Assembly: GCA_014338405.1 (NCBI GenBank)
Contig: JTDE01000172.1
Location: 45,393 to 109,392 of the forward strand
Direction of reading: 5' to 3'
DNA length: 64,000 nt
From: Paragonimus skrjabini miyazakii
Lineage: Eukaryota; Platyhelminthes; Trematoda; Plagiorchiida; Troglotrematidae
The position numbers and the translations under genes are program-made. The notes below the pieces were generated by a model, which made no database searches, was not told the DNA's origin, and saw only the letters and a program-made list of their open reading frames with translations. Each line of letters opens with the position of its first letter. Position 1 is the stretch's first letter. This document shows positions 50,180-62,200 of the stretch, one piece after another.

Positions 50180-51080
50180 CTTGCTAGATGTCAACTTGCT
50201 ACTTACAAATATGCCTTTACCTATTGTAAATGTGACTGTGAGTAAGTGTACCTTCGAAGGAATTTAGTGAGATTTAACCTCAGATAAATTATTTGGCAAT
50301 GGGCTCACCTATGGATTCACTTTTAGTTGACATTCTTATGAGCAGACTGAAGAAAAGACCTTGGGTGTAGTTACTGAGCATTCTTCGTTTTTATAGAAGC
50401 TAAGTAGCCAATGTATTTCCAGCCGCTGATGTAGGCCCCACCGTGGGCATCGTTAACTCTATATACAACTCAGTCCTGTCCGAACAGTCAGAGTGTAAGT
50501 CACGTATTTTCTGAGCGTTGGGGTGAAAAGAGGAAGGATTTGTTCAAATCCGTCATAACTTCACAAAAAGCCAACTTGAAGTCGTCAGTACATTCACTCT
50601 GACAGTTACAATAAGTTAAAAACGATACTTCATGTCGTATCTGGTGGAATGGGCGTTAAAGCTATGCACCACTGAAAACTTACCAGCAGTTATATAATTT
50701 CTACTGGGAGTGTTCATACTGAATGGTAACCTGGTGCAATTTATTCAGAAAGCGACGCAGACAGTTAGACTGAAGTCTAAACTACATCCTGTGGGAACTA
50801 AATATAGATCCATTTTAAAGACGATCCGAGAGCTAAAGTTATCACAACAAAGTTTAAAACGTTAGTCGAAACGACCTAACTTGATATCCGGGTGTGCGCA
50901 TGTTTCCGTTTACCTCGGTTACCTTGTCCTACCACACAGACACGTTTCCATGTTCGAAACCAGTTGCTATGTGTACTCATTTGGTTGTTCTTGCTTACAT
51001 TCAAACCCTGGTTACATTATTGCCAGTAATAAAATTTATCATTTGTTCTCAGGTGCAATTTACACAGCTTCAGTCAAATA
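50180..51080 (+). mobile_element. Penelope-like element E, decayed
   Basis: Broken frames follow the PLE order. At about 50187-50225 is LDVNLLLTNMPLPIVN (usual FDVxSLFTNVPL). At about 50295-50350 is AMGSPMDSLLVDILMSRLKK (usual AMGSPLGPLLADIFMxxLE). At about 50385-50480 the region after the YVDD position is present but degraded. At 50870-51000 text leads into the GIY-YIG start, with VSVYLGYLVLPHRH and then CYVYSFGCSC (usual CVYSFxCSC). The nuclease core is lost after this point, and no inverted repeats were seen. This looks like the oldest of the PLE copies. Confidence 0.6.
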
Positions 51081-51299
51081 AATGGCAAGCGGTGCACTAA
51101 ATTTAAGCAACATAAATATAAAAAAAGGAAGTTCAAAAGAAATTAGTCACCAAATGTAGGGCTCTTCATGGTTAACAAAATTAGGCAATTAACAAGTTCT
51201 TCCATTAAATTGAAAAAATTAATGATTTTGGTCATTGTATAAGAGGTACTGGTGAGACATGTTAAAAAAGAACAGAAAAGAACAAACATGGGATATCCC

Positions 51300-52320
51300 A
51301 AAATCACATGCTCTTCAGGGGCACGGGGGTGCGATAACAGTCAGGGCTCATGCACTGGGACAGGGAAGCATCGTTTGTAGTGCGACGACTGTCACAATGT
51401 AGCAAAAATCAACGCCAGTTTCCCTGCATAAATACCCTAAGTTTCCAGGGTATCTACAATAGTCAGTAGGTATAAGCCAGTGGCTGCGTAAGAGGGCAGT
51501 CCAAGTTGGAGAACTGCGTTGTAGAGAAAGGATATATGATGCCAAGAAAAGTAATTACCACAGATGAATGAAAACTTGAGTCCACGTGATAGTCGACAGT
51601 TTGGACGGCCGACGGAATGGCAACATTGTGAGAGTTGATTCTTCACTTCACTATCTTGTCCGTTCAAGCAACCGGGCTCCTGTTGACATCCAATATCACC
51701 CTTACCCCGTGATGACTCACGATAGCGTCAAGTGGGACGAACGATCTCACCCTTCAAAGACTGTGTAGCACAGCGTGTATCGACAGTTCCTCGGTGATGC
51801 GGTTGTGCCGAGCCCAACGTACATCGCTGGTGATTCAGTACGACTGGAGAATATGAACGAGGCTTTCTAGCTGACCACAGCTGCCACGAAAAAGGAGTGA
51901 ATCGCCGGATCAGTCATTTGAAGAATTTCGGACCTTAGTCGGAGCTGGATGGTACGAATGAAAATCCTGAGGAAGATGATGCCTGGATTCAACAGCCGAC
52001 TACTAAAAGATGGAGAGCGAGACACTTGCTGAAGACCACCGCTTATCCATCCACAAAGTGTGAGCATCCTCCTTGTTCGTCACTATCACACCATTAACAT
52101 GTACCGGGACACTGACATCTTCGTGATAGAGCCAAGCGAATCATCGTTGACCACGTTTTTCAAAACTAGACATCGACTGAAGAGCAGTCTCTCTATTCAA
52201 GATTTGCGTGAGATAGAAATGGTGGTGGACAAATTCAGAATTGGGGTTGGGATGTGGCTAGTTGGTATATCCTTTGAAATGCGAAGTCACTGCCGGAAAT
52301 GCTGGTGGATTATGTAGTCC
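51300..52320. other. GC-richer block, possible unclassified repeat
   Basis: This block stands out from the AT-rich flanks. Overlapping frames occur on both strands (51348-51667 minus, 51586-51768 plus, 51867-52067 minus, 52060-52317 plus), which is typical of a decayed transposon. No RT, integrase or transposase motif was recognised. Confidence 0.3.
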
Positions 52321-53689
52321 CTAGCTTCGAGCCTGTTTCGGTGGACTCGGCTCAAAACTAGCGAGTGATTTCATCTTTTAGATAACATGCTCTCTGAGAA
52401 GGTGGACGCTTTGATGTGCCTTCAAGTGAGTTTAGATGGTTTAATCCAGTATCGTACGAAAGTACAACCAGTGACTGTTGAATGCTTTACGTTTCCAGGT
52501 GAACGGGGTACGAAGATAGGTCACTGTGTCAGAGGCGCTTATTGAGTTGATGATATCCAGGCTGAATTAAATAAACCGGTCAAGGTTGGAATGTGCTTAT
52601 CATAGCCACAGATTACTATGAGTTTAGTCTTTGGCGTGCTGTTCTTCAGTAAGAACAACTCCAGAGCACCAAAGTTAAACTTCCCCTGATCCACAGATAG
52701 TCACTCGCCCAACAGCAACCATCAAATTGCTAGCAAGTATTCAGTCCGCAATCTCTACCATTCAATTTTCTTACTCACCCAGGTTACTAGTTTATTATTT
52801 GTTGTCCTATCATTGCTGTGATGGGCAAATACTGAAAACCAATTCTGTCTGACTGTTCGTATTCTAAGTTATAGACGTTCCGTCTGTCATCCCATCTGTT
52901 CTGTGGTTGTCATCAACCGACAGTTGTGAGTTAAAGAATGAACACATTTACGACTGACTTTAGTTTTCACGTTTACTTGGACAGTTCATCCAGCCTTTTT
53001 CACAACTAAGCTGAAGACTGGAACTTCGATCTAATTGGAACTGGTAAGTAGGATACATTCTTTCCAGCATCGGATGATCAACATAGGCCAAGTGCTGATC
53101 AAAGATGTACATGGTCTACTAACTGCACTAAGGGCAAAAATGGAATCCAGCACTTCTTTTCGTGAAAGGTTGCCAGAAAATACATGTAAGCGTAAAAGAT
53201 ACACTCATCCCAATGATGCTCAAATTGTGTAAACCAAGTTCCCTGGTTTTTGCCGCTAATTTTGACTCGGGTAAAACAACTGTGACTCCGGGACTGCTCA
53301 TATCCTTGCAAAGATCCCGCGTGTTGCAGTTAGCAACTTTTATATTACTGTTATTAATATTATTATTATTCCATTGTTTTCGGTTAAAATTTTCAGTATA
53401 GAGGTTCATTTCTAGGACTTTTATTTCTCCATTGTGAACGCACAATTGTTAGAGGAGACGTAATTGCCAGCTACTTAGCAACAGCGGACAATTTCAACGT
53501 ACACTGCTGCCTGTTGGTGAATTTCATTTTTCAGTGATTGTTTACAGCTGTAGAACTTCCTTCTGACTTACTGATACAAATGGCTTGGGCTTTTTTCCTA
53601 GCTGTGGTAGAATCAGCGACATCTCGAATCTACGGTCCAAACGACTAGGCATTTGCGTAACTAAGTCTCCTTTATTGTTCGTCATATTT

Positions 53690-54047
53690 TCATCCCACGC
53701 AGCGTCGCCGAAGCAGTCAACATTTGTGTGCGTGCACGTCCACCCCACCAGATGTACACGTGCTAGCTAGCGCGTGCGCATTGGAAGTAACTGAGTGAAT
53801 CCACTTCACCCAATCAGCGCCGTCGCAACTGGCCAAAGTCGGCTACTGTCGACTGTCTGACACGCACGTGATCAAACACCTGGATGTGCGCGCGAGTGAA
53901 CGTTCGCTCACTCTTTTGGGTCGTGTACCAAAAACCATGTCGAAGACATTGTGAACCTAACAGCACAGATCCGGTCGAAACAAAATGAAACAGACTTTAC
54001 CCAAGGCTCGTACCAACATCTCATAACCGATCAATACGACCTGAGGT
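53690..54047 (+). promoter_or_regulatory. CpG-rich spot, candidate promoter and first exon
   Basis: Dense CpG, a CCAAT box (ACCCAATCAGCG near 53810) and a CACGTG E-box near 53867 lie in AT-rich surroundings. The stretch is followed by an open frame of about 50 codons ending at a donor-like CTGAG|GTAGGC (around 54048). The last part of the frame reads HVEDIVNLTAQIRSKQ and HLITDQYDLR. No start codon lies in that frame within the block, and no partner exon was found. It is a plausible transcription start but unproven. Confidence 0.3.
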
Positions 54048-54484
54048 AGGCGAGAAATTTTCATTTGTTTTTTCTTGTCGGTATGTTTAATTAAACTGAA
54101 ATACCATAATTTTTACTGTTGGTTATTTAACATTACTAACACAAACCACACTAATGCCTTCAAGTTGAACGGTTATAAAAGTATTTACTCACAGTGTGTA
54201 ACCAAACCTTCCGTAATTTACCGAATGGATTATTTTTTCAGCCTCGTAGATGTAAACCTAATTAAAACATCTTATTTCCGTATAAAAATGGCGAAGTGTA
54301 TCACTGGCTGTCGCGGACGGTTCTAAAAATGAAGGTGTAGCAGTATTATAGCTTACTTTCACGTAGTCTCACATTTACAGGTCATAAACAGTTATGTGTG
54401 GTAAACACTAAGTAACTGAGATATCAGTTATTCGATTCAATTATTAATTAGTGCATAATTTTTGAAGAGTAAGCAAATTCAACC

Positions 54485-54745
54485 AAGTTGAACATCACTA
54501 TAAACTGAGCACAGCTGTCGCATACCCCTAGACTTTCCAATCAGCCTCTGCCGAAAAGAAGTGTTGTATTCAAGTTCTGCTGTTGGAGTTCATCAACAGT
54601 TCGCTCTTGTAAGAGCCCGTCAATAGTGCATATTCCTGCCACAGCCGGGATTAGAACTCCGGCCAAGCTTTTACGAGGTAACCGTGTTAACCACTGTGCC
54701 GTTGACCCCACATTAGGCATCAACATATTATCATACACTAACACT
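54485..54745 (-). mobile_element. SINE, near full-length copy
   Basis: On the minus strand all family blocks occur in order: GCCTAATGTGGGGTCA, CACAGTGGTTAACACGGTTA, CCTCGTAAAAG, AATATGCACTATTGACGGGC, CTTCTTTTCGGCAGAGGCTG, GGAAAGTCTAGGGG, and a GTGATGTTCAACTTGG end. Confidence 0.85.
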
Positions 54746-55178
54746 CAGCCACATTCGCTTGTGAGCAACGTTGAAATTGCCCGATCGCCTTGAGATGAGA
54801 CACAGTAACAGTTCTGTTAAATCCAATCGATGACCCCATGACTACGAGATCTCTCCAACTTGAAATCATGGAAACTGTTGAGCGATAATTTTGTTACTGT
54901 TAAATAGAGTAAGATTCGATTGAGTGGCTATTGCTTTAAAGTAAATTTCAGTCGTCGTTTACAGTAACTGCACATGGAAGAAATACAAGTTCCTATGCAT
55001 TTTGCGGTTGATACTTAATTAATCACCTGCTTCATTTCCACTGACTGCGCACCAGTAGTAGAAATTAACGAAGAGAAAATGCTATATATGAATCCAGCCC
55101 ATGAAATTCTGAAGCTAATTTGTCCAGACGGTGAACCGCCAATAGGCCCACGAATAATAGACAGCACACGCTCAAAAG

Positions 55179-55278
55179 NNNNNNNNNNNNNNNNNNNNNN
55201 NNNNNNNNNNNNNNNNNNNNNNNNNNNNNNNNNNNNNNNNNNNNNNNNNNNNNNNNNNNNNNNNNNNNNNNNNNNNNN
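55179..55278. other. Assembly gap (100 N)
   Basis: Placeholder of 100 Ns. The flanks show no inverted or direct repeat by eye, unlike the first gap. Confidence 0.99.
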
Positions 55279-56887
55279 ATGTGAGATTTGAATGGCATGT
55301 TCAAATGCATCCCTAACTGTCCATCTTCGTTAGCAGCCCTTAATTTACAAGGATGTCATACTGAAAACAGCAAGGCTGTCACCAGTCTGCTAAACTGTCT
55401 GTCAACTACGGCATTCTGCGTCATGTATCCCTAGGCTGCCATCTTGGAGACTAAACCCGATCTATAAATGTGCAAAATGCAGAAGGCGAATGACGACTAG
55501 AAGTTGTATAATTCCGTTAGGTCAAGTACTGCGTGTGAAGGAAGTCAAAACTGGCAGTTAGACTTTCAAACTGAGCAAAATGAAATATTACGAGGGATGG
55601 GAAGACAATGTTCACAGAGATATGGCTGACGGAACTTCACATCTACGTCCAAAGCGCCGATTACTGACCTTCTGCTGGGTCTACCTATCGGTTTTTCCAG
55701 TATTGTTTTCCCCTTGCTGGAACTCCACTAATTGTATGTTTGTCCGTTTGATTCACTTAGAGTGAATAACTTCTGTTTTCCTTCTTTTTCGAAATGTAGT
55801 CTTCTTAATCTGTTGACTATGTGAACAGTTATCCTACCAAATATTTAAACGCATTATAATTTGCGTTGTTAGTAATCTGTGAGCCAAACGAACATATTTT
55901 GAATGGAACAGTTTAAGTGACGCCATTCCGTTTTAGCGAATATATACTTTTTTTTCTGCTAGAATCATCCACAGTCAAAAATTTCTAGAGCGAAAATGTT
56001 AACGTGCAATTCCTATCGATTGCAGTTAGGATTCGCTATCAGCTACTGTTTGGCAATTGTGCCTTGTAAAGACTTAAGTATACCATATGAAGCTTAACGT
56101 CAAACAACCAGATAAAGAGCAAGAATAGCCATGTAAATTACCCTTAAAGATAAACGATAAATAGTAATGATAGTAGTACTAATATTGAACAGCATGATTG
56201 CCTTACAAGATGCATTCCTGATCCGTGCAAAGATGGTTGAAACTGATGAAGTTTAGCAAGAGAAGCACCTGAACTCTATGCATCATTTCGAATCGGAGCG
56301 ACTAAATATACTGGCTGACTGCAAAATGTCTCATTAAACGTTAATAGGATTCAAGTTTGTATTGATATTCTTTAGTAAATTTCACACTGCTTTTACACGT
56401 GAACTCTTGCTCCGGGGAAAAGTAGTTAAAATTGCACAACTTTTTAAATTTACCGGGGATTATTTAGGCTTATTGTTCGCTTATTTCAGTTGACTTAAAA
56501 TGTTCCATTTCGTAAATGAGCAACAATTGTTTTTAACCCTTTAGAAGTCTGACATCAGTGATTTCTATATTCAGGAATTTACCTATCAGACTGTAGACTA
56601 CATTCGAACCAAAGACAGAAACTCCATACCTTTGAACGGTATAGACTCTATCAACAAAGCTACAAACTCACTAGTGGAACAGAAAAATGCTACATGAGGA
56701 CTTAATTACCCAAAACCCCACTGTCTATCTGATATCCACGAAGTCAACCATGAGATTATAGGATGATAGGATTCGCAAGGCCAACCAGGATTAGCATACA
56801 TTAACTCAGCTATTTAGCGTACCGGTCAAATTAATAGTAGGTAGTAGGGTATAGTTGTCAAATATAAAGCGATCCACTTGTTAAACT

Positions 56888-56985
56888 CCGGGCGTATACT
56901 GAATTCGAACCAATGACAAGAACTACGGACCTCCTACGTGGTCTGTGTTCCACCAGTTGAATTTGGAAGTCACAGTAGGAATCCG
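56888..56985 (-). mobile_element. Possible second tRNA-derived SINE
   Basis: On the minus strand it reads AATTCAACTGGTGGAACACAG, then GACCACGTAGGAGGTC and TTGGTTCGAATTCAG. The last block fits a Pol III B box, and a D-arm-like CAACTGGTGGAAC and a GACC/GGTC stem are present at tRNA spacing. Acceptor and T-arm stems do not pair, so it is not a functional tRNA. Confidence 0.35.
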
Positions 56986-58944
56986 ATAATTTCAGCAATC
57001 GTGTTTGGTTAAACAATCTCTTTAAAACGACGGCGTCCGACTGGTTTTTAATTCCCAGAAAGAAAGTCGACTTTTTTGTACACTAAAACGGTGATAGTGA
57101 ATCCATATTTATTATTATGAATTAGCATTTGTATGGTGTCTGTACCTTATTATTTTGCTGGATACTGGCTAGACCTGATTGGACGAAACAGAACTGACTG
57201 AGTTATACTCAGGCATTTGTTGTCTATTACCATTTATCAGTGCGATGTAAACCAAGCTATCTTTTTCATTTTGACAAATGCACTTGAAGTTGGCCAGTCC
57301 TAAATCGGTAGTCGTACAATTTGTGATAAACTCATCTGAATCACCGTGTCTTCTTCTCAGTGAACTGTAAAGAGTTCAATTGTAAAGGTAATCTAAATTA
57401 ATAGCAAAATCATTTTCATTCACTAAGCTGTTGATAGACCAATATCTTTATAAGATTAATTGTTGCGGAACCTCATATTGTTGCATCAAACCAAATTTCC
57501 GTTATGTACATTTTTCGTTGCTATTTTGGACTATTCTAGACTGGGATCATCACAATCACTAAACTTTAACTCAGAACAGTATGTGAATATCTAAACAATG
57601 TCTTTTCGAATCAGAAGGAAACTTTGATTTGGTGCACATTTCCTCACTTAAATAACTATGAACTGCAACTGTTTATAGAACCGTATTGTCTACACTTTGC
57701 TACACCAGATACAAATATCTTTTAAACAAATTGCTATGAGAATTTGGCCAACACTGTATAAACAGTGATCAATTAACTACCTTACTTTTGTAAATAAGTG
57801 CAACTATATTTCGTTATTATCTAAAAACCACATTCAGAACATTGAGTGTTTGAAAAATGTGATGTGGATATGACTACTTCGGAAGCACTGACAAAAATCT
57901 TGGTTTAGAAACCATTGGGTCTATTCTCACGTAAACAACTAAATTAGTAGTGAAACTTATAAATAATTACAGTGGTACAGGTGTAAATTTTATTAAACAG
58001 CTGGAAAGCATTTACTGATGACTAGCTCTCGTTATGAGCTTGAACACATGTTCACAATTAAAATCCCTCGAAGTTACCATTATTCATTTTAGTTACTCAT
58101 CTATTCTAGCTAACGGCGGTGTTACGTTTATCCTGGAATGAATTTTGATGTATCAACCAAACTCGTTTTTTTCTTCAACAATTTGTTCAAACTTAAAGCC
58201 CTTTCTTCTGTAGGCCTTCTGATTAAGTGGGATGCTCGAAATGATTGGGTCACTGCACAAACCAAATCTTTCGCCTTCAGTGTTTGAAGGAACAGATTTA
58301 CATTTTTTACCGTCTTTATGTGGCTGGCTTGATGCATGTGTAGTCTGTTCTATCTTTATACGCTCATCTGTTTTTGAATGAAATCATACCTTCGCATTAA
58401 TCAATACGCCATTTGGCAAAAGATAAATATTTGCATGGAGATTTTATTACAAAACGGTTTATTATAATATTAACCCGTGAGAATAATCAGAAACAGCTGT
58501 TACACCATTTTGAGGTCAGCCATTTGTCGGTGTTATTGTGCGAGTTTAAAGGAACATACGTGAATTTGATCAGGTTTCAACAATTTAACACAAAGTCTTC
58601 CTGATTACCTAAAAACGTTTTACAGTTTTGCTTTATTTAGACCAGTTCTCGCTTGCAAAATAATATTTCATATTTGATGGCTCAATTGATAAGTGTGTTT
58701 TTGTTAATGTTCACACCCGAACGACAGTCCCCACAGATTACCTATGAGATTAAGGTCGGATTACGCGGTAAACAGATCATTTTATTACTTTGGTTGTTGA
58801 ATAAGCATCATTTCGATTCAACTTCCATATATCTGGTTGACATGTTGCAAAAGTGTACTGTTTTGCTGGCTCTTATTTTGAAACAGTTGAAACAAAAGTA
58901 ACTGAGCCTTTTCCTTCCAATATATTACTCACGAAGCGAAAGTG

Positions 58945-59256
58945 GTTGAACGTTCTCATATGATAATTCGGTCGTGCCTAACGTGAGGTCAATGGCGCAG
59001 TGGTAAACACGGTTGCCTCATGAACTGAATGTCCGTGGTTCAAGTCCCAGCAGTAGCGATGATATGCATTACTGACGAGCTCTACTGAGAGCGAAACTCG
59101 AGTCTAGTGCTTCTTTTCGAAAGGGGCCGACTGGAAAGTCTATGGGAATGCGACAGCTGCGATCAATTGTGGGTGATGTTCAACTTGAAATTAGGCGATA
59201 TATAAACGCCTAATTTGACTCTGATGAAGTAAATCTCCCTTGATCATCATTATCAT
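58945..59256 (+). mobile_element. SINE, best-preserved copy
   Basis: This is the reference copy for the family. The head is at about 58948-59000. An A-box-like TGGCGCAGTGG lies near 58992, and a B-box-like GTGGTTCAAGTCCCAG near 59034. The body has CTACTGAGAGCGAAACTCG, TTTTCGAAAGGGGCCGACTGG and GCGACAGCTGCGATCAATTG. It ends with a perfect 10-bp hairpin (59188-59197 with 59207-59216) and a tail containing ATCATCATTATCATC. No protein is encoded, so it would need a LINE partner for mobility. Confidence 0.85.
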
Positions 59257-62200
59257 CTTCACATGATCGTCTACCGCAAATATCCGGCTCATTTCGCAAA
59301 TTATGCGTAGCTCTAACCACTCGGAACATCCGTTGGAGAAGGTCGACGTGTGCTGGTACTTAATCTAGGTTCAAACTAAAATGTTCATTGTTTCTTGCGG
59401 TATTGTTTACCAGTGGTACCCGTGTAAGCTTTCGAAAAGGCTAAGTACACTATGACTGTGCGAAACGTAGCATTTAAACCTTGAACGCCAAAGTTCGATT
59501 TATGGTGCACACTTTTGTCACGGATTCTGGCGGATTCTTTACACAGTATTTCTCTTTTTGTGTGAAGCACAAAACAGAACTGTTCCTAGTTAATTCCATC
59601 CGCAGTGCAGTCTGTGTGAGATAGTTACCACGGTTTAGATATTTTCACATAGTGCCTGATTTCCGCACTGTTATGATCCATAGCAGGCAGCACTGATATC
59701 GACTTATATATGAAATTCTTAAGTTGCACTCTTCTAGTTATCCGAAAAAAACGAGTACAGACTACAGTTCGCTAATTTATGGAGCAGCATAGTTTATGAA
59801 CACTGATCACCTTGTCTGCATGGGCATTTAGTTGTAAGGAATAAAACGAGTTTTGCCCCTCTCAAAATTTTATACTATGTTAAACCATTTTTTCAATGAT
59901 ACGGTATTCATACGTGGTGTTAAGTTTTACTGCCTCATAAAAAACTCGAGTGAGAAACTAACATGTGGCTTTACATTGCAAAAGTTGCCGTTTTGTTTTC
60001 ACTTACTCGCAGTCTAAGATTTTCCATTTCAGCCGAAGTAATCAGATTTGCGCAAATGTCTACGATGATGTTTGAATAACTATTGCTTGTGTATGGTAAA
60101 TGTGACTTCCCTAGATTATTCCTGAAGGAATGAACGCTTTGGAAACATTATTTTTTATTCTTCGTGACATACTTATGTTAAGAAACTAGATCCACAGGTC
60201 TGTTGCACTTTCAATTAATGATGTTGGCTGTCTGTTAGTACTGTTGTTTGCCTGTCCGACAAAACGTAACAAATGTTTGTTCCTGTTGTCTGTCATCATT
60301 CTGTCCAAAAATATTGACTATCAGAACGGTATTTCTTTCAGTTTCCTTTGAACCATATTAAATAGTATGCCCGAAAGAATGATTTAGTGTTTCCAACTGG
60401 CACACATTCAAATGGTAAATCGAACTGTACATTATCTGAGATTTTCAGGAAGAAACCTGACTGTATGTTCGCTGGACGAAGCCATTTTGTACAAAACTTC
60501 TAATGCTCACTATCCCTTGTTATTGAGCTAACACGAGGAAATGTGTATGTGGAAGTCTTCAAGTGAAAAGAAACGGAAATCAGGCAGAAGCATTTAAAAG
60601 TTTGTGAATAAATTTTTAAAAACAACTGTTATTCATCAAGCAGTCACATTCACGGATATATATATATATATATTTACATTTCTACGAATGACGAGGACAA
60701 AATCTGCTGTTATTTGAATCGAGCAATGTATGACCGAAAGTTAATAGACGGCCTAATACAAATTTGTCTAATGGTTTTAAAAACAGTACCTCGTTGTTTC
60801 AGAGATCTACATTTTTTATAAGTTTTCAGAGAGGATGGAACAAGTGAAAATTCGGGTTTCTCAAATTTACTCGAAGCATTACAGTTTTAAAGTGTTGAAT
60901 AACTTTACAGCAAATTTTTATCAACACAATAATTGTTTTTCTGAACTCTGTACACAGTATGATAAATTGTTATATATTGTTTGCAGATGAGATTTAGAAA
61001 TAATATCTAGAGGATTGTGTAATCTATTTGTAAGGATTGGAATACGTACAATGCACTGTACTGAAAGATGGACTTTGATTCCTTCTTACTGACCCTGAAT
61101 AAAACGGAGACTGGAGAAGTTCCATTGGTGATTTATTCAGTAAACAGGTGTGCATTGCAAAATTATGGATTAACACAATGACCAGATTTCCTCTGAGAAT
61201 TTCTATAAATAAATAGAACAAAAGCATAGTTGGTCTAAAATGCATAATACAAACTGCCTGAGATGGTAATCTTAGCCAGTAAATATAAAATAATTATTTA
61301 TCTGTAGCAGTTAAGGTTAGCATTTTTCAAGCTATCTGAGTCACACACGGTATAAATGTAGAACAAGCTGTGTTTTTCAAAAGTTTACTACCGACAGAGA
61401 TCAAATCATCACAATACTGCTCCACCTTTTTCGTCTAGGCAGTGTGCTTGATAGCTTCTTTAATCCTGTCTGTTGCTAAAAAATATCTTTCACATATTTA
61501 CCAACAGACGTCATAAAATGTGATAGATTATAGACTGCAGTTGACTTATTGGTTTACTTTTCGCTGTGAATGCTCGGTTTACAGTAATGGATCATCTCAA
61601 ATGTCATTCTGCAGCAAGGCCTTTAAGAAAACTGTGGTAACTTGCACGGAAGTCAGAAAACTCATCTAACGCTAACATGTTTACGTGTATATGGTTGGAT
61701 ATCTGTAGCCTTATGTTACCCCTTAAAGACTGAAGCTTTCAAGTGCTGTGAAAGCTGTGACCATTGTTGTTTGCGTAAACTCGCGTGGTTCGGTTTGCAT
61801 CATGCACTGAACATCGGACAATGCTAAATGATTACTTTTGTTAATAAAGACATTGATGAAAACGTTAATAACGACATCTGAGAGTTACAATACAATTGAC
61901 TAAACCGAACATTAAAAAACGGATTCCGTGGCCTTTGGGTGATATTACGAAAAGAAGCGAATGTAGTTAGTAGTAGGTTAGAATCCGTATAAGGAGCTCA
62001 TCTCTCAAATTGAAGGTCTCCCAATCTAACTGGCCTCAAGGAAGATCTGAGCCAATCAGGTGGAAGTGTGTGACCATGGTTTATGTTCAATCTAGTTGTA
62101 CTGTTTCCAAATAATCCCTGATGCATCGCTTGTCACACTCTTTGACTGTCGCTAACTGTATTCAATTTCAGCTTGACGAAGGCACTGACACATGAGTCTT

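Larger units (their letters stand above)
54746..58944. other. AT-rich stretch with a second assembly gap
   Basis: No gene recognised. Exactly 100 Ns lie at 55179-55278. A possible tRNA-like repeat lies at 56888-56985. The minus-strand frame 58128-58337 is lysine-rich but unassigned. Confidence 0.35.

Noticed and set aside
58990..59050. A tRNA gene in the SINE head
   Set aside because: A- and B-box-like blocks are present but no cloverleaf stems pair, and the same unit recurs as a dispersed repeat.
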